A model generated the notes under the pieces. The model saw only the letters and a program-made list of their open reading frames with translations. It did no database searches and was not told the DNA's origin. From Hanstruepera ponticola (GTDB taxonomy: Bacteria > Bacteroidota > Bacteroidia > Flavobacteriales > Flavobacteriaceae): a stretch of 64,000 nucleotides of DNA. The stretch covers positions 1 to 64,000 of the forward strand of contig NZ_JABANC010000005.1 in the NCBI RefSeq assembly GCF_012931685.1, read 5' to 3'. Below, piece after piece: positions 1-8,573 of the stretch (position 1 is its first letter; each line of letters opens with the position of its first letter). The translations under genes and the position numbers were made by a program.

Positions 1-54
1 ATGTCTATGAACTTTTTCTCTCGGTTCTTAAGGCGTTTATCTCTTAAGCGGGTG

Positions 55-86
55 CAAATATAAATACTCTTTTTTTTACCCACAAA
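55..86 (-). promoter_or_regulatory. Minus-strand promoter, downstream of a tandem pair
   Basis: On the minus strand a TTTG -33 box (83-86) and a TATATTTG -7 box (55-62) are separated by exactly 20 bases, matching the Bacteroidota sigma-ABfr consensus. It points left out of the window. The 54 bases beyond it contain no start codon in context and look like a stable-RNA leader, so the target is likely an rRNA or tRNA operon, which is inference. Confidence 0.6.
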
Positions 87-191
87 CGTTTTTGAAAAAA
101 AATTAAAATTATTTTTTAACCCCTCACAAAAAACCAATAATAATCCCTGAACCTTTTCGTTTACTTCACTAATGTGACGCTAACGAGGGCG

Positions 192-224
192 CAAATATAC
201 AACCCTTTCTATCTTCTAAACAAA
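192..224 (-). promoter_or_regulatory. Minus-strand promoter, upstream of a tandem pair
   Basis: A TTTG -33 box (221-224) and a TATATTTG -7 box (192-199) on the minus strand have a 21-base spacer. It lies about 137 bases upstream of the second promoter at 55-86 in the same direction. Tandem strong promoters are typical of rRNA operons. The interval 87-191 between them is AT-rich with no coding signal. Confidence 0.55.
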
Positions 225-317
225 CTTTTTTTTACCTTTTTTATAAAGTATTTTTTAAGCCCTTGTTTTCAATAAGTTGCAACTTAAAATAATTATATAA
301 TTACTCCATAGTATATA

Positions 318-348
318 TTGTATGTCAATTAATAACCTATTATCTTTG
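318..348 (+). promoter_or_regulatory. Promoter of the thrS operon
   Basis: TTG (318-320) and TATCTTTG (341-348) are separated by 20 bases, a full match to the Bacteroidota promoter layout. It lies 26 bases before the thrS ATG and is divergent from the tandem promoters at 55-224. No gene is visible in 1-374. Confidence 0.65.
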
Positions 349-374
349 CGTCTTCAAAATATGACATATATATA

Positions 375-2312
375 ATGATAGAAATTACATTACCAGATGG
401 TAGTATAAAATCGGTTGAAAAGAATACCACTCCTATGGATGTGGCTAAATCTATAAGTGAAGGGTTGGCTAGAAATGTTATTTCGGCTAAATTCAACGAC
501 ACAATAGTTGAAACTAAAACACCCTTAACCGAAAACGGCAGTCTTATATTGTATACATGGAATGACGACCAAGGTAAAAAAGCCTTCTGGCATTCATCTG
601 CTCATATACTAGCTCAAGCTATTGAAGAATTATACCCTTTAGCCAAACTATGGGTAGGGCCAGCCATTGAAAATGGGTTTTATTATGATATAGATTTAGG
701 TAACGATACCATTTCGGAAAAAGACTTTAAAACTATTGAAAATAAGATGCTGGAAATAGCTCGTGGAAAACATGAGTTTAATATGCGTTCAGTAACAAAA
801 GATGAAGCCTTATCCTATTACAAAGGTAATAATGAATATAAAGTTGAATTAGTTAATGGCTTGGAAGATGGAACCATTACGTTTTGCGACCATTCTACTT
901 TTACCGATTTATGTCGTGGTGGACATATTCCTAATACTGGAATTGTCAAAGCTGTAAAAATATTAAGTGTAGCTGGTGCCTATTGGAAAGGTGATGAAAA
1001 CAACAAACAGTTAACTCGTGTTTATGGGATTTCTTTTCCAAAACAAAAAGAACTAACTGAATATTTAGAACTGCTTGAAGAGGCCAAAAAGCGTGACCAT
1101 AGAAAACTTGGTAAAGAACTTGATCTGTTTACTTTTTCACAAAAGGTTGGACAAGGGCTACCATTATGGCTCCCTAAAGGAGCAGCATTGAGAGAACGAT
1201 TAGAGAATTTCTTGAAAAGTGCTCAAAAGAAAGCTGGTTATGAAATGGTTGTAACACCACATATTGGTCAAAAAGAGCTTTATGTAACATCTGGACATTA
1301 CGCTAAATATGGTGAAGATAGCTTTCAACCCATTCATACTCCAAAAGAAGATGAAGAATTTTTATTAAAACCTATGAATTGTCCTCACCATTGTGAGATT
1401 TACAAAAACAACCAATGGTCTTATAAAGATTTACCGAAGCGTTTTGCTGAATTTGGAACTGTATATCGCTATGAACAGAGTGGTGAGTTGCATGGATTAA
1501 CTAGAGTGCGTGGCTTCACACAAGATGACGCGCATTTATTTTGTACGCCAGATCAACTAGACAAAGAATTTAAAGATGTTATTGATTTGGTACTTTATGT
1601 ATTTGGATCACTAGGATTTGAAAATTTCACAGCTCAAGTTTCTCTGCGAGATCCTGAAAATCCAGAAAAATATATAGGTAGTGACGAAAATTGGGAAAAG
1701 GCAGAATCTGCTATTCTGAATGCAGCAAAAGATAAAGGTCTTAATTATGTTGTTGAAACTGGTGAAGCTGCCTTTTATGGTCCAAAATTAGATTTCATGG
1801 TAAAAGATGCACTTGGCAGACAATGGCAGTTGGGAACCATTCAAGTTGATTACAACCTTCCTGAACGTTTCGATTTAACTTACAAAGGCAGTGATAATGA
1901 ATTACACAGACCCGTAATGATTCACCGAGCTCCGTTTGGAAGTATGGAACGTTTTGTAGCTATCTTGCTAGAACATACGGCAGGAAATTTCCCATTATGG
2001 CTAGTTCCAGATCAAGTTATTGTACTGTCAATTAGTGAGAAATATGAAAAATACGCTAAAAAAGTTTTAAATTTGTTAGAAAATCACGAAATTCGCGCCC
2101 TAATTGACAATAGGAACGAGACGATGGGTAAAAAAATTCGGGAAGCCGAAATGAAAAAAATCCCATATATGATAATTGTTGGTGAGAATGAAGAACAGGA
2201 GGATAAGATTTCTGTTCGTCAACATGGAGGTGAAGATCTTGGCATGATAAGTGTACTAGATTTTGCACAAATTGTTGAGAATGAAATAAATAAAAATTTA
2301 AAACAATTTTAA
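375..2312 (+). CDS. thrS: Threonine--tRNA ligase
   Basis: Charges tRNA-Thr with threonine in the cytoplasm. The 645-residue product has the family's full layout: an N-terminal TGS domain (about 1-60), the editing domain with HSSAH (about 75-79) and CRGGH metal-type motifs, the class II catalytic core with the zinc ligand Cys in PMNCPHH and motif 3 [13 protein letters not shown], and a C-terminal anticodon-binding domain starting near VPDQVIVL. Length is normal for a bacterial enzyme. It is the first gene of a translation operon; infC begins 28 bases after its stop. The ATG at 375 follows a good promoter at 318-348 and there is no competing upstream start. Function is certain from sequence. 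Confidence 0.98.
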   Translation: MIEITLPDGSIKSVEKNTTPMDVAKSISEGLARNVISAKFNDTIVETKTPLTENGSLILYTWNDDQGKKAFWHSSAHILAQAIEELYPLAKLWVGPAIENGFYYDIDLGNDTISEKDFKTIENKMLEIARGKHEFNMRSVTKDEALSYYKGNNEYKVELVNGLEDGTITFCDHSTFTDLCRGGHIPNTGIVKAVKILSVAGAYWKGDENNKQLTRVYGISFPKQKELTEYLELLEEAKKRDHRKLGKELDLFTFSQKVGQGLPLWLPKGAALRERLENFLKSAQKKAGYEMVVTPHIGQKELYVTSGHYAKYGEDSFQPIHTPKEDEEFLLKPMNCPHHCEIYKNNQWSYKDLPKRFAEFGTVYRYEQSGELHGLTRVRGFTQDDAHLFCTPDQLDKEFKDVIDLVLYVFGSLGFENFTAQVSLRDPENPEKYIGSDENWEKAESAILNAAKDKGLNYVVETGEAAFYGPKLDFMVKDALGRQWQLGTIQVDYNLPERFDLTYKGSDNELHRPVMIHRAPFGSMERFVAILLEHTAGNFPLWLVPDQVIVLSISEKYEKYAKKVLNLLENHEIRALIDNRNETMGKKIREAEMKKIPYMIIVGENEEQEDKISVRQHGGEDLGMISVLDFAQIVENEINKNLKQF

Positions 2313-2340
2313 AAATAAGTTAAACTAAAATTATAAAGCC

Positions 2341-2895
2341 ATAGCAATACGTAGAAGAAGACAAGCTCCAAGGCGAGTAAATCAGGAAGATCAACACAGA
2401 ATCAACTCTAAAATTAGAGCAGAAAAAGTACGCTTAGTAGGTGATAATGTTGAAGTAGGAATCTATCCAACGAAACAAGCACTAACAATAGCTGATGAAC
2501 AGGGTTTAGACCTTGTAGAAATTTCACCAAAAGCAGATCCACCTGTATGTAAAGTAATGGATTATAAAAAGTTTCTTTATGAGCAAAAGAAACGTGAAAA
2601 GGCTTTGAAAGCAAAGGCTTCTAAAGTAGTAGTGAAAGAAATTCGTTTTGGTCCACAAACCGATGATCACGATTACGAGTTTAAAAAGAAGCATGCTGAA
2701 AAGTTCTTAAAAGAAGGTGCTAAATTAAAAGCTTTTGTGTTCTTTAAAGGACGTTCAATTGTCTTTAAAGAACAAGGTCAAATTTTACTATTACGTCTAG
2801 CACAAGATTTAGAGGAAATTGGTAAAGTAGAGCAAATGCCGAAATTAGAAGGTAAACGTATGACCATGTTTATAGCCCCTAAAAAAACGAAATAA
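2341..2895 (+). CDS. infC: Translation initiation factor IF-3 with AUA start codon
   Basis: IF-3 binds the 30S subunit, blocks 50S joining and checks start-codon pairing. The first ATG in this frame (2557) would give only 112 residues and lose the N-terminal domain. The frame is open from just after a TAA at 2326, and translation from ATA at 2341 gives a normal 184-residue protein. It has the basic start ([12 protein letters not shown]), the N-domain signature [14 protein letters not shown], the linker region [16 protein letters not shown], and the C-terminal domain ending [16 protein letters not shown]. No ATG, GTG in a sensible place or TTG gives that N-terminus; ATA at 2347 is the only close rival. 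A rare start codon is known for infC elsewhere (AUU in Escherichia coli), where IF-3 represses its own rare-start message. The same logic here is inference. Confidence 0.93.
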   Translation: MAIRRRRQAPRRVNQEDQHRINSKIRAEKVRLVGDNVEVGIYPTKQALTIADEQGLDLVEISPKADPPVCKVMDYKKFLYEQKKREKALKAKASKVVVKEIRFGPQTDDHDYEFKKKHAEKFLKEGAKLKAFVFFKGRSIVFKEQGQILLLRLAQDLEEIGKVEQMPKLEGKRMTMFIAPKKTK

Positions 2896-2899
2896 AAAT

Positions 2900-2918
2900 C
2901 CTGAATAATTCAGGTTTA
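2900..2918 (+). terminator. Small hairpin after infC, possible attenuator
   Basis: A perfect 6-bp stem CCTGAA / TTCAGG with a 3-base loop (2900-2914) starts 5 bases after the infC stop and is followed by an A/T-rich run. It lacks a strong U tract, so partial attenuation or RNA processing between infC and rpmI is more likely than full termination. Confidence 0.3.
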
Positions 2919-2955
2919 AAATAATAAGCGAAGTAAATTAAACTAGGAAGAAAAG

Positions 2956-3153
2956 ATGCCTAAAATGAAAACGAAATCTAGTGCCAAAAAGAGATTTAAA
3001 ATCACTGGTACTGGAAAAATTAAAAGAAAGCACGCTTTTAAAAGTCATATCTTAACAAAGAAGTCTAAAAAGCGTAAGTTAGCATTAACTCATAGTACTT
3101 TGGTACATGATCATGATGTTGACAGCATTAAAGAACAATTACGTTTAAAGTAA
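2956..3153 (+). CDS. rpmI: 50S ribosomal protein bL35
   Basis: Structural protein of the large ribosomal subunit. The 65-residue, Lys/Arg-rich product opens with the family signature [15 protein letters not shown], followed by [15 protein letters not shown]. Length is typical. It sits between infC and rplT, the order conserved across bacteria. The ATG at 2956 follows a purine-rich stretch (aggaagaaaag), one of the few plausible ribosome binding sites in the window. Confidence 0.98.
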   Translation: MPKMKTKSSAKKRFKITGTGKIKRKHAFKSHILTKKSKKRKLALTHSTLVHDHDVDSIKEQLRLK

Positions 3154-3186
3154 TAACGTTCGGTTAAATTATTTATAAACCCTGGA

Positions 3187-3222
3187 GTTAGGCTCAATTA
3201 AAGTATCGGAAACGGTCGCCTA
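3187..3222 (+). promoter_or_regulatory. Possible structured RNA in the rpmI-rplT gap
   Basis: The 89-base gap between rpmI and rplT contains a block much richer in G and C than usual gaps here. TAGGC (3189-3193) can pair with GCCTA (3218-3222), and an internal ccg/cgg can stack inside. A ribosomal-protein-binding autoregulatory leader for bL20 is possible; the pairing is short and unproven. Confidence 0.25.
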
Positions 3223-3242
3223 CTACAAAAACAATTAAAATT

Positions 3243-3587
3243 ATGCCAAGATCAGTAAATTCTGTAGCAAAAAGAGCCAGAAGAAAAAAGGTTCTTAAAC
3301 AAGCAAAAGGTTACTTTGGACGTCGTAAAAACGTTTGGACAGTAGCAAAAAATGCGGTTGATAAAGCGATGCAATACTCGTATAGAGACCGTAGAAACAA
3401 AAAGAGAACATTCCGTGCCTTATGGATTACACGTATTAATGCAGGTGCCAGACAACACGGTATGTCTTATTCGCAGTTTATGGGTAAATTAAAAGCTAAC
3501 AATATCGAATTAAACCGTAAGGTTTTAGCCGATTTAGCTATGAATAACCCAGAAGCATTTGCGGCAATAGTAAACAAAGTAAAGTAA
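3243..3587 (+). CDS. rplT: 50S ribosomal protein bL20
   Basis: Large-subunit assembly protein that binds 23S rRNA and, in other bacteria, represses its own operon. The 114-residue product shows the family pattern: basic start [31 protein letters not shown], then [20 protein letters not shown] and the C-terminal [17 protein letters not shown]. Length is typical. It is the last gene of the thrS operon and is followed by a strong terminator at 3623-3654. Confidence 0.98.
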   Translation: MPRSVNSVAKRARRKKVLKQAKGYFGRRKNVWTVAKNAVDKAMQYSYRDRRNKKRTFRALWITRINAGARQHGMSYSQFMGKLKANNIELNRKVLADLAMNNPEAFAAIVNKVK

Positions 3588-3622
3588 GGCGTTTCGCCTA
3601 TTGTAAAACATATTTCGCTTAT

Positions 3623-3654
3623 AAAAACCGACTCATATGAGTCGGTTTTTTTTT
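3623..3654 (+). terminator. Rho-independent terminator of the thrS operon
   Basis: Palindrome CCGACTCATATGAGTCGG (3628-3645), flanked by five A on the left and nine T on the right (3646-3654). It lies 36 bases after the rplT stop. Confidence 0.9.
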
Positions 3655-3727
3655 AATCAAAATTCTAGATTTTTTTAATAATAATTGCCTCGAGAAACAA
3701 AAAGATAAAAACCATAACTTTACACTC

Positions 3728-4501
3728 ATGGATTATGTTATTATTTGTTTGGTCGCTTTTGTTGCGTCAATTTTAACCTTCTTTTCCGGATTTGGGCTAG
3801 GAACTATTTTATTACCTGCCTTTTCATTATTCTTCCCTGTTGAAATCGCTATAGCTCTAACAGGTGTAGTACATTTTTTCAATAATATTTATAAGCTATT
3901 TCTGGTCGGTAAAAATGCAAACAAAAATGTGCTTATTTATTTTGGAATTCCAGCAGTTATCGCTTCATTTCTTGGTGCTTATTTGCTAATAAATATAACT
4001 GATTTAACACCTTTGTATGAATATACAATCGGTAACAAGCTGTTTATTATTACACCAGTAAAGCTTATCATAGCTATACTACTGATTGCTTTTGCTATTA
4101 TTGAGCTTCTACCTTTCTTAAAAAAACTAAACTTTAAGAAAAAGCATCTACCAATTGGTGGTTTTTTAAGCGGTTTTTTTGGTGGTCTTTCAGGTCATCA
4201 AGGTGCGTTAAGAAGTGCCTTCTTAATTAATGCAGGTCTGACTAAAGAAGTTTTTATCGGTTCTGCAGTTGTCATTTCGGCTTTTGTGGATTTTACTAGA
4301 ATATCCATGTATTCAACACGTTTTTTAGAATCTGGGCTAAATGATAATATTCCACTTATACTTTGTGCAACTATTTCAGCCATTGTTGGGGCCTATTTTG
4401 GGAATAAAATGTTGAAAAAAGTCACTCTAGAATTTATCCAAAAGTTAGTAGCAGTATTACTTATTGCAATATCAATTGCGCTAGGCGTAGGATTACTTTA
4501 G
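3728..4501 (+). CDS. TauE/SafE family membrane permease
   Basis: A 257-residue integral inner-membrane protein with about eight hydrophobic segments arranged in two halves. The family-typical glycine-rich stretches are FFSGFGLGTILLPAF near the N-terminus and GGFLSGFFGGLSGHQGALR near residue 140. The TauE/SafE (DUF81) family exports or imports small anions such as sulfite or sulfoacetate, but the substrate here cannot be read from sequence or context. It is a single gene between the rplT terminator and a convergent gene whose 3' end overlaps it by 4 bases (4498-4501). The start at 3728 puts the first membrane segment at residues 3-25. Confidence 0.85.
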   Translation: MDYVIICLVAFVASILTFFSGFGLGTILLPAFSLFFPVEIAIALTGVVHFFNNIYKLFLVGKNANKNVLIYFGIPAVIASFLGAYLLINITDLTPLYEYTIGNKLFIITPVKLIIAILLIAFAIIELLPFLKKLNFKKKHLPIGGFLSGFFGGLSGHQGALRSAFLINAGLTKEVFIGSAVVISAFVDFTRISMYSTRFLESGLNDNIPLILCATISAIVGAYFGNKMLKKVTLEFIQKLVAVLLIAISIALGVGLL

Positions 4502-5754
4502 GTTTTTTGCTTTTTCTTTTTAGCAGCTGGAAACAAAACATTATTCAATATTAACCGATAACCAGGAGATGTTGGATATAAATCTAATTCTGTTTTAGGG
4601 TCTCCTACTCTATGCGTATAATCTTCAGGGTCATGGCCTCCATAAAATGTAAAGAACCCTTTCCCTTTAATACCATGGATATATTTGGCTTCGCCATTGG
4701 TTTTATTTTCACCCATAACCAATACATTAGATTTTATTTCATCTCTTGTAAATGCTGTTGTTTGGCCCATAAAACCTTTAACTAGAGCTGTATGATTCTG
4801 ACAAAGCATAGTTGGAATTGGATCCCATTTAGCCGAAAAATCCATAAGTGTAAAATAATCAGTCATTTTTGGAATTCTTCGTTTTTGAGTCATATCAATT
4901 GATGAAAATTCATAAACCATCGGACTTCGCTCTAAAGTAAAATCTTTGAAAGCGAAAGTTCTATTATATTCAATTTTCGATTGATAACTTGGGTCACTAG
5001 GGTCTCCATCAAACATAGGCTCACAAATATCAACTCCTTCGGCCGACAAAGCAATATCAAAACTATCAGTAGCACTACACATGGCGAACATAAAGCCGCC
5101 ACCTATAACATAATCTCTTATTTTTTTTGCCACTGCTAATTTCTCTTCGGAAACCTTATCAAATCCTAATTTCGTTGCCAAAGCTTCAGCTTCTTTCTTT
5201 TCTTCAATATACCAGGCTGCGGTTCGATAATTGGCATAAAATTTACCATATTGTCCTGTGAAATCTTCGTGATGTAGATGAAGCCAATCAAATAATAATA
5301 ACCCATCTTCCAGAACCTCTTCGTCGTAAATAGTTTCGTAAGGGATTTCAGCGTATGTTAAAACCATAGTTACCGCATCATCCCAAGGTAGTTTACCTTT
5401 AGGTGTATAGACAGCTATTTTAGGTGCTTTTTCCAAGACCACTGCTTCCATATTTTTACTTGGACTACTGATCTCTTCTAAAATGGATTCTGCTTTGGAG
5501 TTAGAAAGCACTTCAAAGGAAACCCCTCTAATTTGACATTCCTTCTGAATGCGTTCAGAATCTGGTAATAAAAAAGAACCTCCTCTATAATTTAATAACC
5601 ATTTTACTTTGAGTTGTTGCTCAAGTGTCCAATAGGTAATTCCATAAGCTTTTAAATGATTTTTTTGAGTCTCGGCATCCATAGGAATGAGAATATAGGA
5701 TGCAAACGTCTTAATAGACAGGAGCATAAATACTACAAGTAATATCTTTTTCAT
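4498..5754 (-). CDS. Secreted Bacteroidota-conserved protein of unknown function
   Basis: The 418-residue product has a signal peptide (MKKILLVVFMLLSIKTFAS) followed by YILIPMDAETQKNHLKAYG. I recall homologues in Flavobacteriaceae labelled asparagine synthetase B, but none of that enzyme's landmarks are present: there is no N-terminal catalytic Cys and no SGGVDS pyrophosphate loop. Around residues 105-260 it has a Rossmann-like run (APKIAVYTPKGKLPWDDAV, YVIGGGFMFAMCSATDSFD) that resembles the class I glutamine-amidotransferase-like or ThuA-like fold, with a possible nucleophile Cys in MFAMCSAT. That reading is inference. The C-terminal third includes GKGFFTFYGGHDPEDYTHR. It is convergent with the TauE-like gene and has 64 bases between it and the downstream permease. 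Confidence 0.75.
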   Translation of the reverse strand: MKKILLVVFMLLSIKTFASYILIPMDAETQKNHLKAYGITYWTLEQQLKVKWLLNYRGGSFLLPDSERIQKECQIRGVSFEVLSNSKAESILEEISSPSKNMEAVVLEKAPKIAVYTPKGKLPWDDAVTMVLTYAEIPYETIYDEEVLEDGLLLFDWLHLHHEDFTGQYGKFYANYRTAAWYIEEKKEAEALATKLGFDKVSEEKLAVAKKIRDYVIGGGFMFAMCSATDSFDIALSAEGVDICEPMFDGDPSDPSYQSKIEYNRTFAFKDFTLERSPMVYEFSSIDMTQKRRIPKMTDYFTLMDFSAKWDPIPTMLCQNHTALVKGFMGQTTAFTRDEIKSNVLVMGENKTNGEAKYIHGIKGKGFFTFYGGHDPEDYTHRVGDPKTELDLYPTSPGYRLILNNVLFPAAKKKKQKT

Positions 5755-5818
5755 AATCGAAATATACTCAAAAAATATACCTTTTCAATCGTTTTAAAAC
5801 AAATTTAACCTTGCATTG

Positions 5819-6838
5819 TTAGTGCTTACCAGATAATAAGTTGGCAATAACTTTGGTATTAGGGAATTGTTCTAACATAATTTTTAAAAAAACTGTAATA
5901 GGTATGGACATAATCAGTCCTGGAACACCCCAAATATAACCCCATAGCATAAGCATTACCAGAACTGTTATAACATTTAATGAAAATGACTTACCCATAA
6001 ATATAGGCTCAAGTATCGTACCGAATAGCACCTGAACACTGGTTATAGCCACTACAAAAAAGAATAATGTGCTTGTTGGATCTAACTCGATGAATGCAAA
6101 AATTGATAGCATTACTACTGTTATTATGGAGCCAACCATTTGAACGAAATTTATTAGAAAAGCAAAAAGTCCCCAAAATATAGGGAAACTCACTCCAAAT
6201 ATATAACAGGCTAAACCTGTACATATTCCTGTAGCAGCACTTACCAGAAACTTAACTTTTATAAATGTAATAAGGTCTTTTTCAATTTTCACAAAAGTCT
6301 TTACAGAGGTATGCTTCTGCTTAAGCACAATAGTGTTTAGTACTTTTTGAATATTAATAGATTCTGCCAACCATAAGACTACAAAAAAAGCAGTCATTAA
6401 AATCATGGTTATTGTTTTACGAATAAATTCGATAGTTACACTGATGTTTTCTGTATGAATAAACTCTTTTAGGACACTTTTCTTGTCTTCAATTTGAAAC
6501 CCAAAAGTTTCTTGCGCAGTTAATAACAATAAATCAAACTTTTCTTCAGCCTTTACAAAAAAATCAGTTTCAGAATTTAATATTTCACGGCTAGATATTT
6601 GAACCAGCTCAACTCCTATTTTCATTCCACCGGCAATAATTAAAGCAACTATTATAATACTTACTGCTTTAGGCACCTTTTTTTTACCAAGCCATCTCAT
6701 TAGCGGTAAAAACAGCAGAGCGATAAACATTGAAAAAATAAGTGGTATGAATATGAACGATAATATCTTTAATAAATAGAACACCAGTGGTATTACTATT
6801 ATTAATAACAATATATTAGTGGTTCTTCTCTGTTCCAT
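5819..6838 (-). CDS. AI-2E family transporter
   Basis: A 339-residue polytopic membrane protein of the AI-2E (PerM/YdiK/TqsA) family. It begins with paired hydrophobic segments (residues about 8-30 and 30-70), has a hydrophilic middle (about 80-130), then further helices including FPIFWGLFAFLINFVQMVG and the family-typical end WGVPGLIMSIPITVFLKI. Members export varied small solutes or ions; autoinducer-2 export has been shown for only some, so the substrate is open. It starts 31 bases after the dnaB stop and may be co-transcribed with dnaB. Confidence 0.85.
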   Translation of the reverse strand: MEQRRTTNILLLIIVIPLVFYLLKILSFIFIPLIFSMFIALLFLPLMRWLGKKKVPKAVSIIIVALIIAGGMKIGVELVQISSREILNSETDFFVKAEEKFDLLLLTAQETFGFQIEDKKSVLKEFIHTENISVTIEFIRKTITMILMTAFFVVLWLAESINIQKVLNTIVLKQKHTSVKTFVKIEKDLITFIKVKFLVSAATGICTGLACYIFGVSFPIFWGLFAFLINFVQMVGSIITVVMLSIFAFIELDPTSTLFFFVVAITSVQVLFGTILEPIFMGKSFSLNVITVLVMLMLWGYIWGVPGLIMSIPITVFLKIMLEQFPNTKVIANLLSGKH

Positions 6839-6869
6839 GATTTACGATTAGGGCTAGTTACAATAAAAA

Positions 6870-8405
6870 CTAAAAAGGCACATCATTATCCTCTTCTGGC
6901 GCACCAAAAGCGTCATTTGGACTTGGAAAATTATCGGGCTTGAATGTGTTATCATTTGCGGCATCATTCATTTTTGAATGAAACTCATGGTCAAATGGCG
7001 TGTCAAAATCATCCAAATTATCAAATTTACCTAAATGCCCAATAAACTTCAGTCTGATATTTTCAAGTCCACCGTTTCTGTGTTTTGCTACAATAAATTC
7101 TGCTTGACCTTCAGTTGGCGAACGTTCTTCATCATCCCATTCGTCAATTTTATAATATTCAGGTCGGTAGATAAAACTAACGATATCAGCATCTTGCTCA
7201 ATAGCACCAGATTCACGTAAATCAGAGAGCAATGGACGTTTGCTACCACCTCGCGTTTCAACTGCACGAGACAGCTGCGAAAGTGCAATGACTGGCACGT
7301 CTAATTCTTTTGCCAATGCTTTCAAGTTTCTTGAAATCATAGAAATTTCCTGCTCACGATTACCACCATGACTACTACCACCAGTCATCAACTGCAAGTA
7401 ATCAATCATAATCAATTTAATACCATGTTGGGATGATAAACGCCTGGCTTTTGCACGTAAATCAAAAATAGATAAAGAAGGCGTATCATCTATAAATAAA
7501 GGTGCCTTTTCTAATCCTTTTACTTTAACGTTTAATTGTTCCCATTCATGCTTTTCCAATTTTCCAGTACGCAATTTTTCAGATGATAAACCTGTTTCAC
7601 TAGAAATCAATCTAGTAATTAATTGTACTGAAGCCATCTCTAATGAAAAGAATGCCACTGGAATGTTTTGATCAACAGCAATATTCCTCGCCATAGATAG
7701 GGTGAGTGCTGTTTTACCCATACCTGGACGAGCTGCAACAATTATTAAATCTGAAGGTTGCCAACCAGATGTGAGCTTATCAAGTTTGCCAAATCCTGTA
7801 GGAATACCACTTAAGCCTTCTTTATTGGAGATTTCTTCAATCTTCTTTTTTGCTTGAATAACTAGATCTTGAGCCGTTTCACTTGATTTTTTTATGTTTC
7901 CTTGTGTAACTTCATAAAGTTTAGATTCTGCTTTATCTAATAAATCAAAGACGTCTTTGGTTTCGTCATAGGAATCTTCAATAATTTCATTCGAAATTTT
8001 AATCAAACTACGCTGAATAAACTTCTGTAGAATTATACGTGCATGGAACTCAATATGTGCTGAAGATGAGACCTTTTGTGTCAATGAAATGAGGTAAAAA
8101 TCACCTCCAGAAACTTCCAATCTTGAATTTTTCTTTAATTGGCTCGAAACGGTTAATAAGTCAATAGGCTCACTATTCTCAAATAGTTGAAATATTGCCT
8201 CAAAAATATGTTGATGGGCTTCTTTATAAAAAGCATCAGGGCTCAAAATATCAATAACCTCATCGACTCCTTTTTTATCGATCATCATTGCTCCAAGCAC
8301 AACCTCCTCTAAATCAATTGCTTGAGGAGGTATTTTCCCTTTTTCAAGATTAATTAGAGTGCTTTTATCTACTTGATATCCTTTAATTTGGTTTGGTTGT
8401 TTCAT
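6870..8405 (-). CDS. dnaB: Replicative DNA helicase DnaB
   Basis: Hexameric 5'-3' helicase that unwinds DNA at the replication fork. In the 511-residue product the N-terminal helical domain (about 25-130, VVLGAMMIDKKGVDEVIDIL) binds primase. The RecA-like domain has Walker A AARPGMGKTALT (about residue 227), a Walker B region LIMIDYLQLMTGG, and DLRESGAIEQDAD. The length is slightly above the family norm because of a C-terminal linker of about 50 residues rich in Asn, Asp and Pro that ends in an acidic tip EEDNDVPF, closely resembling the SSB protein tail. Upstream lies a cluster of TGTTAATAAG motifs (8486-8515). Function is certain; the role of the tail is inference. Confidence 0.97.
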   Translation of the reverse strand: MKQPNQIKGYQVDKSTLINLEKGKIPPQAIDLEEVVLGAMMIDKKGVDEVIDILSPDAFYKEAHQHIFEAIFQLFENSEPIDLLTVSSQLKKNSRLEVSGGDFYLISLTQKVSSSAHIEFHARIILQKFIQRSLIKISNEIIEDSYDETKDVFDLLDKAESKLYEVTQGNIKKSSETAQDLVIQAKKKIEEISNKEGLSGIPTGFGKLDKLTSGWQPSDLIIVAARPGMGKTALTLSMARNIAVDQNIPVAFFSLEMASVQLITRLISSETGLSSEKLRTGKLEKHEWEQLNVKVKGLEKAPLFIDDTPSLSIFDLRAKARRLSSQHGIKLIMIDYLQLMTGGSSHGGNREQEISMISRNLKALAKELDVPVIALSQLSRAVETRGGSKRPLLSDLRESGAIEQDADIVSFIYRPEYYKIDEWDDEERSPTEGQAEFIVAKHRNGGLENIRLKFIGHLGKFDNLDDFDTPFDHEFHSKMNDAANDNTFKPDNFPSPNDAFGAPEEDNDVPF

Positions 8406-8485
8406 GTTGACGAAAGTAGTTAAAACAACGCTATATTAGAAGCGTCAAAGAAGTTACATTGTTAACCGTAAATTAACAATCTAAC

Positions 8486-8515
8486 TGTTAATAAGTTGAT
8501 TTTATTGTTAATAAG
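8486..8515. promoter_or_regulatory. Paired TGTTAATAAG motifs upstream of dnaB
   Basis: Two identical 10-mers, TGTTAATAAG at 8486-8495 and 8506-8515, start exactly 20 bases apart. Related half-matches are nearby (attgttaacc at 8458-8467, attaacaat at 8472-8480). The reverse 9-mer TTATTAACA differs at one position from the DnaA-box consensus TTATNCACA. A similar pair lies at 12757-12786. The binding protein is unknown. Confidence 0.4.
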
Positions 8516-8518
8516 CAT

Positions 8519-8549
8519 AAAAAAATCTGAAATACAAAATTTCAGATTT
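8519..8549 (-). terminator. Terminator of accA
   Basis: An 11-bp stem, AAATCTGAAAT (8523-8533) with ATTTCAGATTT (8539-8549), has a run of A on its left side that reads as a U tract on the minus strand. It lies 24 bases past the accA stop. Confidence 0.75.
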
Positions 8550-8573
8550 ATAGGTTGTATGATTATAGGGAAG

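Noticed and set aside
2414-2614. Open frame on the minus strand opposite infC
   Set aside because: Antisense shadow of the N-terminal half of infC; no family pattern.
3688-3722. Promoter of the TauE/SafE gene (TTG 3685-3687, TAACTTTA 3715-3722)
   Set aside because: Spacer of 27 bases is too long and the -7 box is imperfect.
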